Assembly (NCBI RefSeq): GCF_001426545.1
Contig: NZ_LMEZ01000006.1
Span: forward strand, 664,220 to 728,219
Length of the DNA stretch: 64,000 nt
Reading direction: 5' to 3'
Origin: Mycobacterium sp. Root135
GTDB taxonomy: Bacteria > Actinomycetota > Actinomycetes > Mycobacteriales > Mycobacteriaceae
Each line of letters begins with the position of its first letter. Positions within the stretch are counted from its first letter, which is position 1. Below the pieces are notes generated by a model. That model did not search any database. It saw only the letters and a list, made by a program, of their open reading frames with translations, and was not told where the DNA came from. Position numbers and translations under genes: made by a program. Below, piece by piece: positions 47,117 to 54,359 of this stretch.

Positions 47117-47202
47117 GAGGTGCTCCATCGGATCGCGCGACGTCGCCCCCATGTTCAGCGTCGCTCTAAGCTAGCGACCGAATGCACTTACGCGTCAATG
47201 TA

Positions 47203-47226
47203 TAGCATTTCGTCGACAGAATGCTA
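47203..47226. promoter_or_regulatory. Palindrome just upstream of the DUF6602 gene
   Basis: TAGCATT at 47203-47209 and AATGCTA at 47220-47226 form an inverted repeat around TCGTCGACAG, ending ten bases before the ATG of the DUF6602 gene. It could be an operator or a leader hairpin that would mask the start. Confidence 0.4.
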
Positions 47227-47236
47227 AAGTCAGATA

Positions 47237-47977
47237 ATGCCAGATGACAACAAATTGCAGAGCCTATTTTTCCAACATCAAAATAGACTCCTCGCGGACC
47301 TGAACCTCAGCTCGGTTCACGGTCACCCAGATGCGAAGGGTGACAATTCGGAGAATGCTTGGCGAAAGATGCTTACCGGATATCTACCTGACCGGTATAA
47401 GGTCGATAAGGGTTTTGTCATCGACCATGAAGGAAAATTCAGTCACTACATCGATATCATCATCTACGATCGATATTATTCTCCGATTGTTTTCAATGAG
47501 AACGGTTCGACATACGTGCCGGCCGAAAGTGTATTCGCAGTCATCGAATGCAAGCCCGTTTTGAACAAAAGCTATATCAAGTATGCACGGGATAAGGCTA
47601 AGTCGGTCAGGGATCTCAAGCGTACCAGTGCGCCCATCCGACAGATGAATAATACGATGGCAACCAAGGTTGACGCTAAGCAGGTCCTTGCAGGAATTAT
47701 CGCGACCAAGTCTAAGTGGTCGCCCGCATTTGGCAAACCGTTCAAGGATGCGATCACAGAAGCAGCGAAGATATCACCGATCGATTTTGGCTGCGCCCTG
47801 AACAACGGAGCTTTTTCAGTTTCCTATTCATCTGAAGGCACGCCGTCCATCTCGATCAGCGATACCGAGAACTCATTAATTAGCTTCTTCGTTGATCTCG
47901 TAGCAAGGCTTCAGGCTATGGGAAATCCGCCTGCCATCGATCTACAAAAGTACTATCAGCAGAGCCAGCAAGACTAG
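47237..47977 (+). CDS. DUF6602 protein, PD-(D/E)XK nuclease-like
   Basis: A 246-residue protein. The N-terminal half resembles DUF6602: GDNSENAWRKMLTGYLPDRY, followed by GKFSHYIDIIIYDRYYSP and VFAVIECKPVLNK. The spacing Asp73 ... Glu104-x-Lys106, with Glu40 upstream, fits the PD-(D/E)XK nuclease core. Activity is inferred, not known. The C-terminal part is helical (VDLVARLQAMGNPPAI). The gene is low in GC and uses codons rare in the neighbours. It converges with cap3, and the last 62 bases of the two genes overlap. It may therefore be part of the defence locus, as an effector, a regulator or a separate system. Confidence 0.7.
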   Translation: MPDDNKLQSLFFQHQNRLLADLNLSSVHGHPDAKGDNSENAWRKMLTGYLPDRYKVDKGFVIDHEGKFSHYIDIIIYDRYYSPIVFNENGSTYVPAESVFAVIECKPVLNKSYIKYARDKAKSVRDLKRTSAPIRQMNNTMATKVDAKQVLAGIIATKSKWSPAFGKPFKDAITEAAKISPIDFGCALNNGAFSVSYSSEGTPSISISDTENSLISFFVDLVARLQAMGNPPAIDLQKYYQQSQQD

Positions 47978-48437
47978 CCGTTGTATTCAACCTCAGGTGC
48001 TTGCCACGCTGCGCGGCATAAATGCTGATGGTTGCGTCTGAGAGTCTCACGATCAGAACTACAGGATTTTCATATTGCAGGGAAGATTGAGCAAGAGATT
48101 TCATATCTCGACGGCTCGCTCCGACGGGAGCGGGATGAGAGTGCCAGTCACCCACATATCCGAGTACATGGTTGCCGCTCTTCGCGAGCTCCGCGTCTAA
48201 AACGCGTTGCGCCTCTACCTGCCGTCGAGTCCACGAATTACCAGTTGCTTCTTGATCAATTACCTCGACCGCGATATCGACATGGACGTCCGTTGGTTCC
48301 CACCAACCCAACAGAAGGCCGCCGGTTTCGTTCGGGGCTGCGCGGTTAGCCGCTGCGTGAATCGCCGCGACAGCCGTATCAGTCAGCTGGACAGCAACTT
48401 GACGTTTCAAAACCCTCGCCATCAATTTCTTCATCAC
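47916..48437 (-). CDS. cap3: CBASS JAMM-type isopeptidase (Cap3)
   Basis: A 173-residue deubiquitinase-like metalloprotease. The JAB/JAMM zinc site is complete: Glu37 in APNETGGLLLGWW and His99-Ser-His101 with Ser108 and Asp111 in DWHSHPAPVGASRRDM. In type II CBASS, Cap3 removes CD-NTase from its conjugates and so tunes the response. It is the third gene of the CD-NTase-cap2-cap3 operon; its ATG overlaps the cap2 stop by four bases (ATGA). Its 3' end lies inside the convergent DUF6602 gene. Confidence 0.88.
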   Translation of the reverse strand: MMKKLMARVLKRQVAVQLTDTAVAAIHAAANRAAPNETGGLLLGWWEPTDVHVDIAVEVIDQEATGNSWTRRQVEAQRVLDAELAKSGNHVLGYVGDWHSHPAPVGASRRDMKSLAQSSLQYENPVVLIVRLSDATISIYAAQRGKHLRLNTTASLAGSADSTFVDRWQADFP

Positions 48438-49966
48438 GACGTTATCGTCCCGATTTTGTTGTACGGCTCGTCGTCTTGTACTTCGATAATGTCAAGTATC
48501 GTAGCTGGCGAAGCTGGTGCTGCGCCGAGCTCATTGAGCGCTACCTGGCAGGCAATAGTCGCCGCCCTGACTACAGACATGGGCGGAGTCATCGACACTG
48601 GGCTGCCACAACCTTGCTCGTACCCAAACGAGCCCTCGACAATCCGTGCCGGCACAGGCACTAGGTGACTTTCGAACTCGCGCAACGGGAACCTGTCGAC
48701 TCGCGCAATCCCGCCATCGCGCTGGACGCATACGGATACCACCGTGGTGGCGGTCGCCTCTCCTGCCCACCGGAGCAGTGCCGTCGCCCTCCCGTCTGCA
48801 GTGGCATCAACAACCAGGTCGTGTGACCGCACAAGTTCCAGTGCCTGTTCGGGGCTGCTCAAATGCGCATTTTCGGTGGTGACGTCATTAGTATCAAGGC
48901 CAGTCGCAGCCAGGCGTGCTTTCACGGCGCCCGTCTTTGATGCCCCGGCGTTGCTGTGGTGCCCTGTATGTCGAATGATGTTGCCGGGCCGATAGATCTC
49001 TGGGTCAATCAGTGTCAATCGACTGATGCCGGATCGAAAAAGCAGATCTGCTGCATGCGAACCGATCGCACCGCAGCCGACGATGGCTACCGTCTTATCT
49101 GAGTAGGCAGATGCTGCCGTGCCCGCACGAAGTGTCCTGGTCTCAAGGCTTTGGTCCGCGCTTTCACGCGCGGCTAGCGTCGGCGTATTGCCATCTCTAC
49201 TGGGGAATTCAAGTACCAACGCTGCGTGCCGTGCTCCTCGCTGATAGCGAACCAGGATGAAGTCGAGGCTTCCAGCATTGATGAGCTCACGAGTGTATTC
49301 GAGGGGTTCGGCGGTCACATCCTGCAGGTCTTGGAATGCCTGTATAGGCCGATTGATGGGGCCAACATCGGTCACCCATATCAGATTTTGCTCTCGCCGC
49401 CGCGGACCTTTACGCCCCATTCGAGTCAGATTCGGGCGCCACTGAAGCTGGTCACCCACGGTGACAACACCGATTTTGTTCTTGCTTGTCTTGAAATAGG
49501 CGCCATCCACAAGGGTGGAGTTGTCATACAAGACGATGCTTCCCTGACTTACATCGAGGTACCTCTCCAGATCGGCGTCCTCATCGCCCGGCCACCCGGC
49601 CGCCGTATGAGAAAACCAACCAGAAACCTTGTCTAGAAATGCTTTTGGGTCAAGCCAAGGTGCATCATGTACAGGAATGTCGCTCGCCCACAGGCAGAGT
49701 TTTCCGTCTCGCTCAATGTGAAATGTTGGCGCAAAGTCGGATTCAGCCTCAAGAATGGTGACGCTGGGCGGCGCAAACGGGAATCGCTCGTCGAGTATGA
49801 CTTCTACACAAGCTTCATGGGATACGTGTTGGGCATCAACCCAAGTGACTGGACCTTGCAGCGAGGTTCCGTCGTCTGAATATCCGAGCTTCGCGAGCTC
49901 ACGCCTGAACATATCGTGTTGCGAGGCAAGGCTCGAGAGGTGCTCGGAGTTAAGCGTATCTGCCAT
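48434..49966 (-). CDS. cap2: CBASS E2-E1 fusion ubiquitin-transferase-like enzyme (Cap2)
   Basis: A 510-residue protein combining E2-like and E1-like parts. The N-terminal E2 domain (about 1-150) has Cys91 in RDGKLCLW, the expected E2 nucleophile. The C-terminal adenylation domain (from about 275) shows VAIVGCGAIGSHAADLLFRSG, the LTLIDPE strand and GNIIRHTG with the Asn/Arg pair. Cys453 in QGCGSP is the likely E1 catalytic Cys. Cap2 activates the C-terminus of the CD-NTase and attaches it to a target, which primes signalling. Its start lies 17 bases inside the CD-NTase gene. Both catalytic cysteines are present, so it is probably active. Confidence 0.9.
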   Translation of the reverse strand: MADTLNSEHLSSLASQHDMFRRELAKLGYSDDGTSLQGPVTWVDAQHVSHEACVEVILDERFPFAPPSVTILEAESDFAPTFHIERDGKLCLWASDIPVHDAPWLDPKAFLDKVSGWFSHTAAGWPGDEDADLERYLDVSQGSIVLYDNSTLVDGAYFKTSKNKIGVVTVGDQLQWRPNLTRMGRKGPRRREQNLIWVTDVGPINRPIQAFQDLQDVTAEPLEYTRELINAGSLDFILVRYQRGARHAALVLEFPSRDGNTPTLAARESADQSLETRTLRAGTAASAYSDKTVAIVGCGAIGSHAADLLFRSGISRLTLIDPEIYRPGNIIRHTGHHSNAGASKTGAVKARLAATGLDTNDVTTENAHLSSPEQALELVRSHDLVVDATADGRATALLRWAGEATATTVVSVCVQRDGGIARVDRFPLREFESHLVPVPARIVEGSFGYEQGCGSPVSMTPPMSVVRAATIACQVALNELGAAPASPATILDIIEVQDDEPYNKIGTITS

Positions 49967-50948
49967 CCCCTGCCGGCACCGTCGCCGCTCCGCTCGTTAT
50001 CGAAGCGGATTTCTTATAAGTCCCATCGGCATTACAATAACTGGGGAGCGGAAAGACATCATCCCCGCCTGAGGTGACGCCCAGCAATTTTTGCCACTTG
50101 ACGGCTGACGTACAGTCGTCTTCGTCATCGAAAGCGGACCTCGCCAGTTCAGCGGCTTCACGGATCTTTTCCTCTGCTGTCGCAAGGTCATCATCAGTGG
50201 CCTTCGTGGCGATCTTTTCGCCATTGATGGTTGGATCATCCAACCCGTCGGATGCTAGATCAGGCAGCATATCGGCGATACCTTCCAACGTCAGCGTGAG
50301 GTATTCGGCTACCGAACTGGCCGAAGGATTCTCGTTCTGGAAGTACCAGTACGTCATCAGTTCAAAGAAGAGACCACCTGGCTGGTCACCGAGCCATGTT
50401 CGCCTCACTTGGCGTACGAGCTTGACGATTGGAACGTAGATTCCTTTGCCATTTAGCAGGAATTCGCCGTTTTTTTCAGAGGTTAAGTCATTCAACTTCA
50501 GAGGGTTAGTCTCCACCCACTGAGCACGCTCGACGTCTTCTGGCTTATTGGGGATCTCCCAATTATCGCCTGCTGGACGCGCCGGCACTGCATCGACGGT
50601 CAGATTGAAATCTGGAAAATCAACTTTGATTGACCGGTGCTGTCGTTCGACCCGGTCCTCATACTCATCCGTCAGGATCTTTTCGAAGGTGTCGAGCACA
50701 GCACCGGGCGCGAGTGTGTCGCTGGCATCCTGCAGTCGGGCGAACACGTCGACGTCCTTCACGTGCTTGATCGAGACGTTCCGCGCATACGACCCGATCA
50801 AGACCGGGTCAACACCCAGGTTACTGAGACCCTCGTCAGCGGTAAGTACGTCACGCACCTCGGCATGTGCTGTAGCCGCGTTCTTCTTGTCGTCGTCCGG
50901 CTCAATGGTGGACAGTGCCTCTTTGAAATATGGCGCAAGTTCTGTCAT
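49950..50948 (-). CDS. CBASS CD-NTase (cyclic oligonucleotide synthase)
   Basis: A 332-residue cGAS/DncV-like nucleotidyltransferase that senses phage infection and makes a cyclic nucleotide signal. The polymerase-beta-type core is intact: Gly52-Ser53 in VLIGSYARNV, Asp65 and Asp67 in KDVDVFARL, and Asp119 in NLTVDAVPA. The OAS-type helical domain follows, with KLVRQVRRTW. The chain ends DGRYA, a tail of the kind Cap2 uses for conjugation in type II CBASS. The product (2- or 3-base, and which bases) cannot be read from the sequence. It is the first gene of the operon with cap2 and cap3. Confidence 0.88.
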   Translation of the reverse strand: MTELAPYFKEALSTIEPDDDKKNAATAHAEVRDVLTADEGLSNLGVDPVLIGSYARNVSIKHVKDVDVFARLQDASDTLAPGAVLDTFEKILTDEYEDRVERQHRSIKVDFPDFNLTVDAVPARPAGDNWEIPNKPEDVERAQWVETNPLKLNDLTSEKNGEFLLNGKGIYVPIVKLVRQVRRTWLGDQPGGLFFELMTYWYFQNENPSASSVAEYLTLTLEGIADMLPDLASDGLDDPTINGEKIATKATDDDLATAEEKIREAAELARSAFDDEDDCTSAVKWQKLLGVTSGGDDVFPLPSYCNADGTYKKSASITSGAATVPAGDGRYA

Positions 50949-51553
50949 CGGCCATCCTCCCTCGTTTTAGAAATTATTCGCGTGCCAGAAATAAACCCGA
51001 TCCATGAAAGGGTACCTCACTTGTACTTCAAGTTGCATAAATCAAACAACGATTTTCGACAGCGCACGCGCTATAGCGAGTGAATTTCTTTCAACGCCCT
51101 TCGCAGCTGGTGATCGTCAGCGGAGTTCAGCACCTTCCCTGGTATCGGCACTCCCCGGCTGTTTCGCCGCCTTCTAATTGTAAGTGCAGTGACAGCTCGA
51201 ACAGTCGCCCATGACTCGGGTCGAATAGCTCAAATATGGGCACCGCTGCTAGATATTGCCAGCAATCCATTTCCACTGTCTGCTCGTCAGTAAGCCCTGA
51301 TAGGGGCGGGTCACTTGCAGGACGAATAGTCGGTCACCTCTGTCCATAACAGCTTTCAAGCGATCAAGCCAAATCTGAGGGGTGTCATAGGTCTTCACAA
51401 ACCACTGAGAATCCGTCGCCGGGCGCCTGGCAGATATTGCTAACAACTGTCTTGTTAGGACACGCTAGGCCAGCACGGCGACCGGTAATCACACGTTTGG
51501 CGACCCGTGCACCCTCAATTCGTTTTTCCATACCTGAAAACTTGCAACCTCAC
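50949..51553. other. Degraded spacer upstream of the CD-NTase gene
   Basis: About 600 bases without an intact gene. Apart from the Cas2/SinR-like fragment listed separately, a minus-strand open stretch at about 51072-51236 lacks a start codon. It ends with a natural-looking C-terminus (GVPIPGKVLNSADDHQLRRA), in a different frame from the fragment. This may be the debris of a gene that once sat between the membrane protein and the CD-NTase, or it may contain the operon promoter. Confidence 0.4.
51249..51446 (-). pseudogene. Fragment of a Cas2/SinR-like protein
   Basis: The 65-residue frame matches by pattern the C-terminal two thirds of small Cas2-fold 'SinR family' proteins: SQWFVKTYDTPQIWLDRLKA, then MDRGDRLFVLQVT and a closing W-rich helix (RQWKWIAGNI). 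The N-terminal strand with the usual YDL motif is absent; a stop codon lies 15-20 codons upstream. I treat it as a truncated remnant, although a short functional form cannot be excluded. It lies between the membrane protein and the CD-NTase on the same strand. Confidence 0.4.
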
Positions 51554-52117
51554 CTACCAGTCAAGATGAGGAAAGATGGGAACGGTGGTACCCGGAATGG
51601 TTAAAGGCCGAGGTTGGATCTCGGTTATAAGCCTCAACGCATCGGTGGACCACGCATAAAGATCTGCCAAATTTGATTTTCGCCAGCTCGCCGTGGCTGA
51701 TATGGGCGCCTCCTTCCATGGACTGGATAGGGCTTCTAACACATTCTTCGATGAACTTCCCACCCCGTTGCATAGCGTATAGGTGGAATCTTTAGCGTTT
51801 TGAACCTGAATTCTCAAGTCGGACGCAGTATGATCCGTCGATCCGGGATCAACTATATTGCCATAGTCATCGGCCATCAGTCGGTAGTACTCCAGGACGT
51901 TTCGTCGAAAATCGAGTATTGCATCTACGCACGTACCGAGCCTCTGAACGTCACGGGCTTGATGGTCAATCTGCTGTGGAATGAATATGGCAGTGCACAA
52001 TGCTAAAATGGCGATAAATTCTTTCCCATATTTATTCTTGATAATAAGGCGAAATAACAATACCGCCCCCAGCAGGAAGAGTCCTATGATTCCAAGGTTC
52101 GTGATCCATCTGAGCAT
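51554..52117 (-). CDS. Unrecognised two-TM protein with helical cytoplasmic domain (candidate CBASS effector)
   Basis: A 187-residue protein I do not recognise. Two hydrophobic segments near the N-terminus, about 5-27 and 32-49, form a hairpin. They are followed by about 135 polar residues with helical pattern (RLGTCVDAILDFRRNVLEYY, SSKNVLEALSSPW, LADLYAWSTDALRLITEI). The 'two TM plus sensor' layout is used by several CBASS membrane effectors, but the soluble part does not look like the beta-barrel of Cap15. It is the only intact same-strand gene upstream of the CD-NTase, about 600 bases away. A role as effector is inference from position and topology. Confidence 0.5.
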   Translation of the reverse strand: MLRWITNLGIIGLFLLGAVLLFRLIIKNKYGKEFIAILALCTAIFIPQQIDHQARDVQRLGTCVDAILDFRRNVLEYYRLMADDYGNIVDPGSTDHTASDLRIQVQNAKDSTYTLCNGVGSSSKNVLEALSSPWKEAPISATASWRKSNLADLYAWSTDALRLITEIQPRPLTIPGTTVPIFPHLDW

Positions 52118-52181
52118 TTCGATTCCTTTCGCCTCTATTAACTATTTAGACTAGCTATGTTATAGCTGTATTTGTTGCGGA

Positions 52182-52216
52182 GACCGACTAACCCGCCTTC
52201 TGTGGGCTAGTCGGTC
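52182..52216. terminator. Hairpin between divergent small membrane genes
   Basis: GACCGACTAACCC at 52182-52194 pairs with GGGCTAGTCGGTC at 52204-52216, with one mismatch, around a nine-base loop. It lies in the divergent spacer, about 58 bases before the + strand small membrane gene. It could be a leader hairpin or an operator rather than a true terminator. Confidence 0.45.
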
Positions 52217-52274
52217 GTCACAACAAGTGGCGGCCCTACTCCTCGCTAGATGCGAGTCAGAGGAAGAGCCAGCA

Positions 52275-52487
52275 ATGAATGTCAGCTTTGATAAATTCGC
52301 CGAGAAGGCCTGCGTTGCGTGCATCGCGGTCATTCCGCCTGGATTCGCAATAGGCGGATCAGTGGGCGCATTTGTCGTCACGGTTGCGTCGATTGTGTTC
52401 CTGCTAGTGGCAGGCGCTGTTGAGGTAGCCTCGATTTACAAGCGGCAACGCGGGCAATTCGCCCCAGGCGGATCAACTCCAAAATAA
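52275..52487 (+). CDS. Small membrane protein, 70 aa
   Basis: I do not recognise this family. A strong ribosome binding site (GAGGAAGAG) lies about eight bases before the ATG at 52275. The product has two hydrophobic stretches, ACVACIAVIPPGFAIGGSVGA and FVVTVASIVFLLVAGAVEVA, then a basic tail SIYKRQRGQFAPGG. It faces away from the two-TM candidate effector and is followed by a clear terminator 28 bases after the stop. It may be a holin-like or regulatory small protein. Confidence 0.55.
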   Translation: MNVSFDKFAEKACVACIAVIPPGFAIGGSVGAFVVTVASIVFLLVAGAVEVASIYKRQRGQFAPGGSTPK

Positions 52488-52514
52488 CGAGTTCGAGGGG
52501 CTACCCGACTCTCC

Positions 52515-52542
52515 GTCCCCATGCCGTTCACGGCATGGGGAC
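52515..52542. terminator. Perfect 12-bp terminator hairpin
   Basis: GTCCCCATGCCG at 52515-52526 pairs perfectly with CGGCATGGGGAC at 52531-52542, with loop TTCA. It sits between the convergent small membrane gene and lipoprotein gene and touches the lipoprotein stop, so it can end both transcripts. No long T-tract follows. Confidence 0.75.
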
Positions 52543-53775
52543 TTAACATTGCCCGCTCTCAGGATAAACAGATATCGGCACGTCAATCCGATTGAAATTA
52601 TCCGGCCATACCGTGATATAAACACGCTCGACTCCGCGCTGGCACAGTAGCTCCCAGTCGCTGATTTCTATTTTTGAAGCGAAGCTAACCGATTCTCCCG
52701 GACTAACAGTAGGCACTTTGTAGAACTCTTGATCATCGAGAGTCACATCTTGCCACGGCTGGTCGTCGCGCTTGATTTGCGAGGTGAAGCTCAATATCTC
52801 GAAACCCGGGGGACTGTCAGCCGCGACGTGTCCGAGTCGGAGATTATTTTGGTCAACCTTTCCCACGTTCGTGTAACGGACCGCCGCCCGAAAAGCGCCC
52901 GTAGTGCGGGTTATAGCTGCATAGTTTGAGAAGTCCTCTTTATCTTCGGGTGCGGTCAACCCTTCGTAGAGAAACGTGTCTTGAACCGCCGTAAAGGTGA
53001 ACAGAACTTGTCCCCAGCAATCATCATTGCTGGCCACATATCCATCCGGGCGATCGCAGCCGATCAATGCGCCCCGGCGCGACCGCAGTTCCTCTGGAGA
53101 GACGTTATAGGTGACGTCGCCATGCCGAATACGAACTTCTGCCGATTCGACGACAAGGCTTACGCCTTCGCCGGGGGAAGTAGACAACACGACGCTAGAC
53201 CCAACCACGGTGGGGACTGAGTTTTTTGCAAACAGTCGCGCCTCCACGGCCTTTCTCCCAGAAAGTCTATTTGGCAGCGACAACGACACACTTGTTCCTC
53301 TGCTGAGTGTGGGTGCATGGTTGTCAGGCGAAGAATTATGAAAATATATGTAGCCTTGATATTCTCCACCAGCTACTATTTCGACCCGTCGCGAGAAAGG
53401 CTGTCCACTATCCTTGTCCGAATATTTCCGTACCGCGAAGAACTGTCTCTCGTTCGATCCCACAACATGGGGATTACTTTCCAGACGATTAAGGACAGGA
53501 TCGCCTTCACTTCCTTGGCCAATTGCATCTTCCCTTGGCCACCAGTCTGGCTGAATGTCATCTAGGTTGAAGGCGCTCGCGCTATCAGTCTGGTCAAGAT
53601 CGCCGTACGCACGGTCATCGTTGTTTGTACACGCGGCAGTCGTCGAAACTAGAAGGAGTATGACGAGCAGCGGAAAGACGTATCGGTTTCCTCGATATAC
53701 ACGGGCACGGAAGTTGGCCTTGCTTGCCTCATCTTTACACCTATGCCCATCTGGAGCGATGACCCTGCGCATCAT
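52543..53775 (-). CDS. Putative lipoprotein of unknown function
   Basis: A 410-residue exported protein without a family I recognise. A signal-type segment (RYVFPLLVILLLVSTTAAC) ends in a lipobox with Cys49, followed by an acidic Asn/Asp-rich linker. The mature region looks mostly beta, with repeated strands: FRAAVRYTNVGKVDQNN, FEILSFTSQIKRDD and SVSFASKIEISDW. This suggests one or two immunoglobulin-like domains exposed on the cell surface. The first 28 residues are unusually long for a signal; a GTG leading to VYRGNRYVFP is a likely alternative start, about 75 bases in. The gene has low GC and belongs to the island. Confidence 0.6.
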   Translation of the reverse strand: MMRRVIAPDGHRCKDEASKANFRARVYRGNRYVFPLLVILLLVSTTAACTNNDDRAYGDLDQTDSASAFNLDDIQPDWWPREDAIGQGSEGDPVLNRLESNPHVVGSNERQFFAVRKYSDKDSGQPFSRRVEIVAGGEYQGYIYFHNSSPDNHAPTLSRGTSVSLSLPNRLSGRKAVEARLFAKNSVPTVVGSSVVLSTSPGEGVSLVVESAEVRIRHGDVTYNVSPEELRSRRGALIGCDRPDGYVASNDDCWGQVLFTFTAVQDTFLYEGLTAPEDKEDFSNYAAITRTTGAFRAAVRYTNVGKVDQNNLRLGHVAADSPPGFEILSFTSQIKRDDQPWQDVTLDDQEFYKVPTVSPGESVSFASKIEISDWELLCQRGVERVYITVWPDNFNRIDVPISVYPESGQC

Positions 53776-53916
53776 TAAATTCCCCCCACGACTCGGTTAC
53801 AGCCCTGTGCGCGGCAACGGCTTCCAAATAGTCCGAACAACACCGCCGTGATGGATTCTGCATCAGGCGTCGTCCTTTCGCCTGCGATACGGGTTCACCC
53901 GAACGAACAGCGGTCG

Positions 53917-54144
53917 CTAGCCGGACAGGTCGTCCAGCAGTTCCCGCGCATCAACCCCTATGAAATCCGCGATCCGCTCCAGCGTCTGCAAGGTCAGATT
54001 CCGCTCGCCACGCTCCACCGCGCCCATGTAGGTTCGGTGCACGCCCATGTGGTCAGCAAAAGCCTCCTGACTGAACCCGTGGTCCAGCCGGTAGCACGCA
54101 GATTGCGTCGGAAGATTTTCTGTAGCTGACCTTCCATTGCGCAA
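53917..54144 (-). CDS. XRE-family helix-turn-helix regulator
   Basis: A 75-residue Cro/CI-type DNA-binding protein. The HTH pattern GFSQEAFADHMGVHRTYMGAVERGERNLTLQTLERIADFIGV is complete (about 24-65). The N-terminus before it is unusual: the first 18 residues look non-conserved and the only start available is TTG at 54144, so the 5' end may be damaged. Such regulators often control adjacent restriction, defence or phage genes. It diverges from the leader region of the serine recombinase. Confidence 0.75.
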   Translation of the reverse strand: MRNGRSATENLPTQSACYRLDHGFSQEAFADHMGVHRTYMGAVERGERNLTLQTLERIADFIGVDARELLDDLSG

Positions 54145-54216
54145 CAGACGATTCCGTGCTGCTACTTGACGGTCTACAGATATAAGTAGCGTCTGCCTTC
54201 CTCGGTAGGGAAGGGG

Positions 54217-54300
54217 ATGCGCATGAGTGGCGGAGAGTAGGCCGGACGATGTCCGCTTAGGCTGCCTCGCGACCCTCGTCGCGGGGCAGTTCTCTTTCTA
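54217..54300 (+). promoter_or_regulatory. Possible leader peptide and attenuator before the recombinase
   Basis: A very short frame at 54217-54240 starts with ATGCGCATGAGT and stops after GAG; the second ATG (54223) has a strong AAGGGG six bases upstream. It is followed by a hairpin CGGAC-GAT-GTCCG (54243-54255). A second, 12-bp hairpin with one G-T type mismatch follows (54262-54273 with 54278-54289), then TTCTCTTTCT. The order leader peptide, hairpin, terminator with T-rich tail is that of an attenuator or of a small RNA gene with its own terminator. A TATAAG (54181-54186) could be a -10 element. Confidence 0.45.
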
Positions 54301-54359
54301 GCGTTCAGGTGAAGGCAAAGCCTGCCTTGGAGAGCAGCCATCCCGGGGCCTCGACCGTA

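Noticed and set aside
51388..51531. 47-codon minus-strand frame starting at ATG 51531 near the Cas2/SinR-like fragment
   Set aside because: It is in a different frame from the recognisable fragment and its product has no pattern I can recognise.
51554..52117. Assignment of the two-TM protein as Cap15
   Set aside because: Cap15 has a beta-barrel after its helices; this protein's soluble part looks helical.
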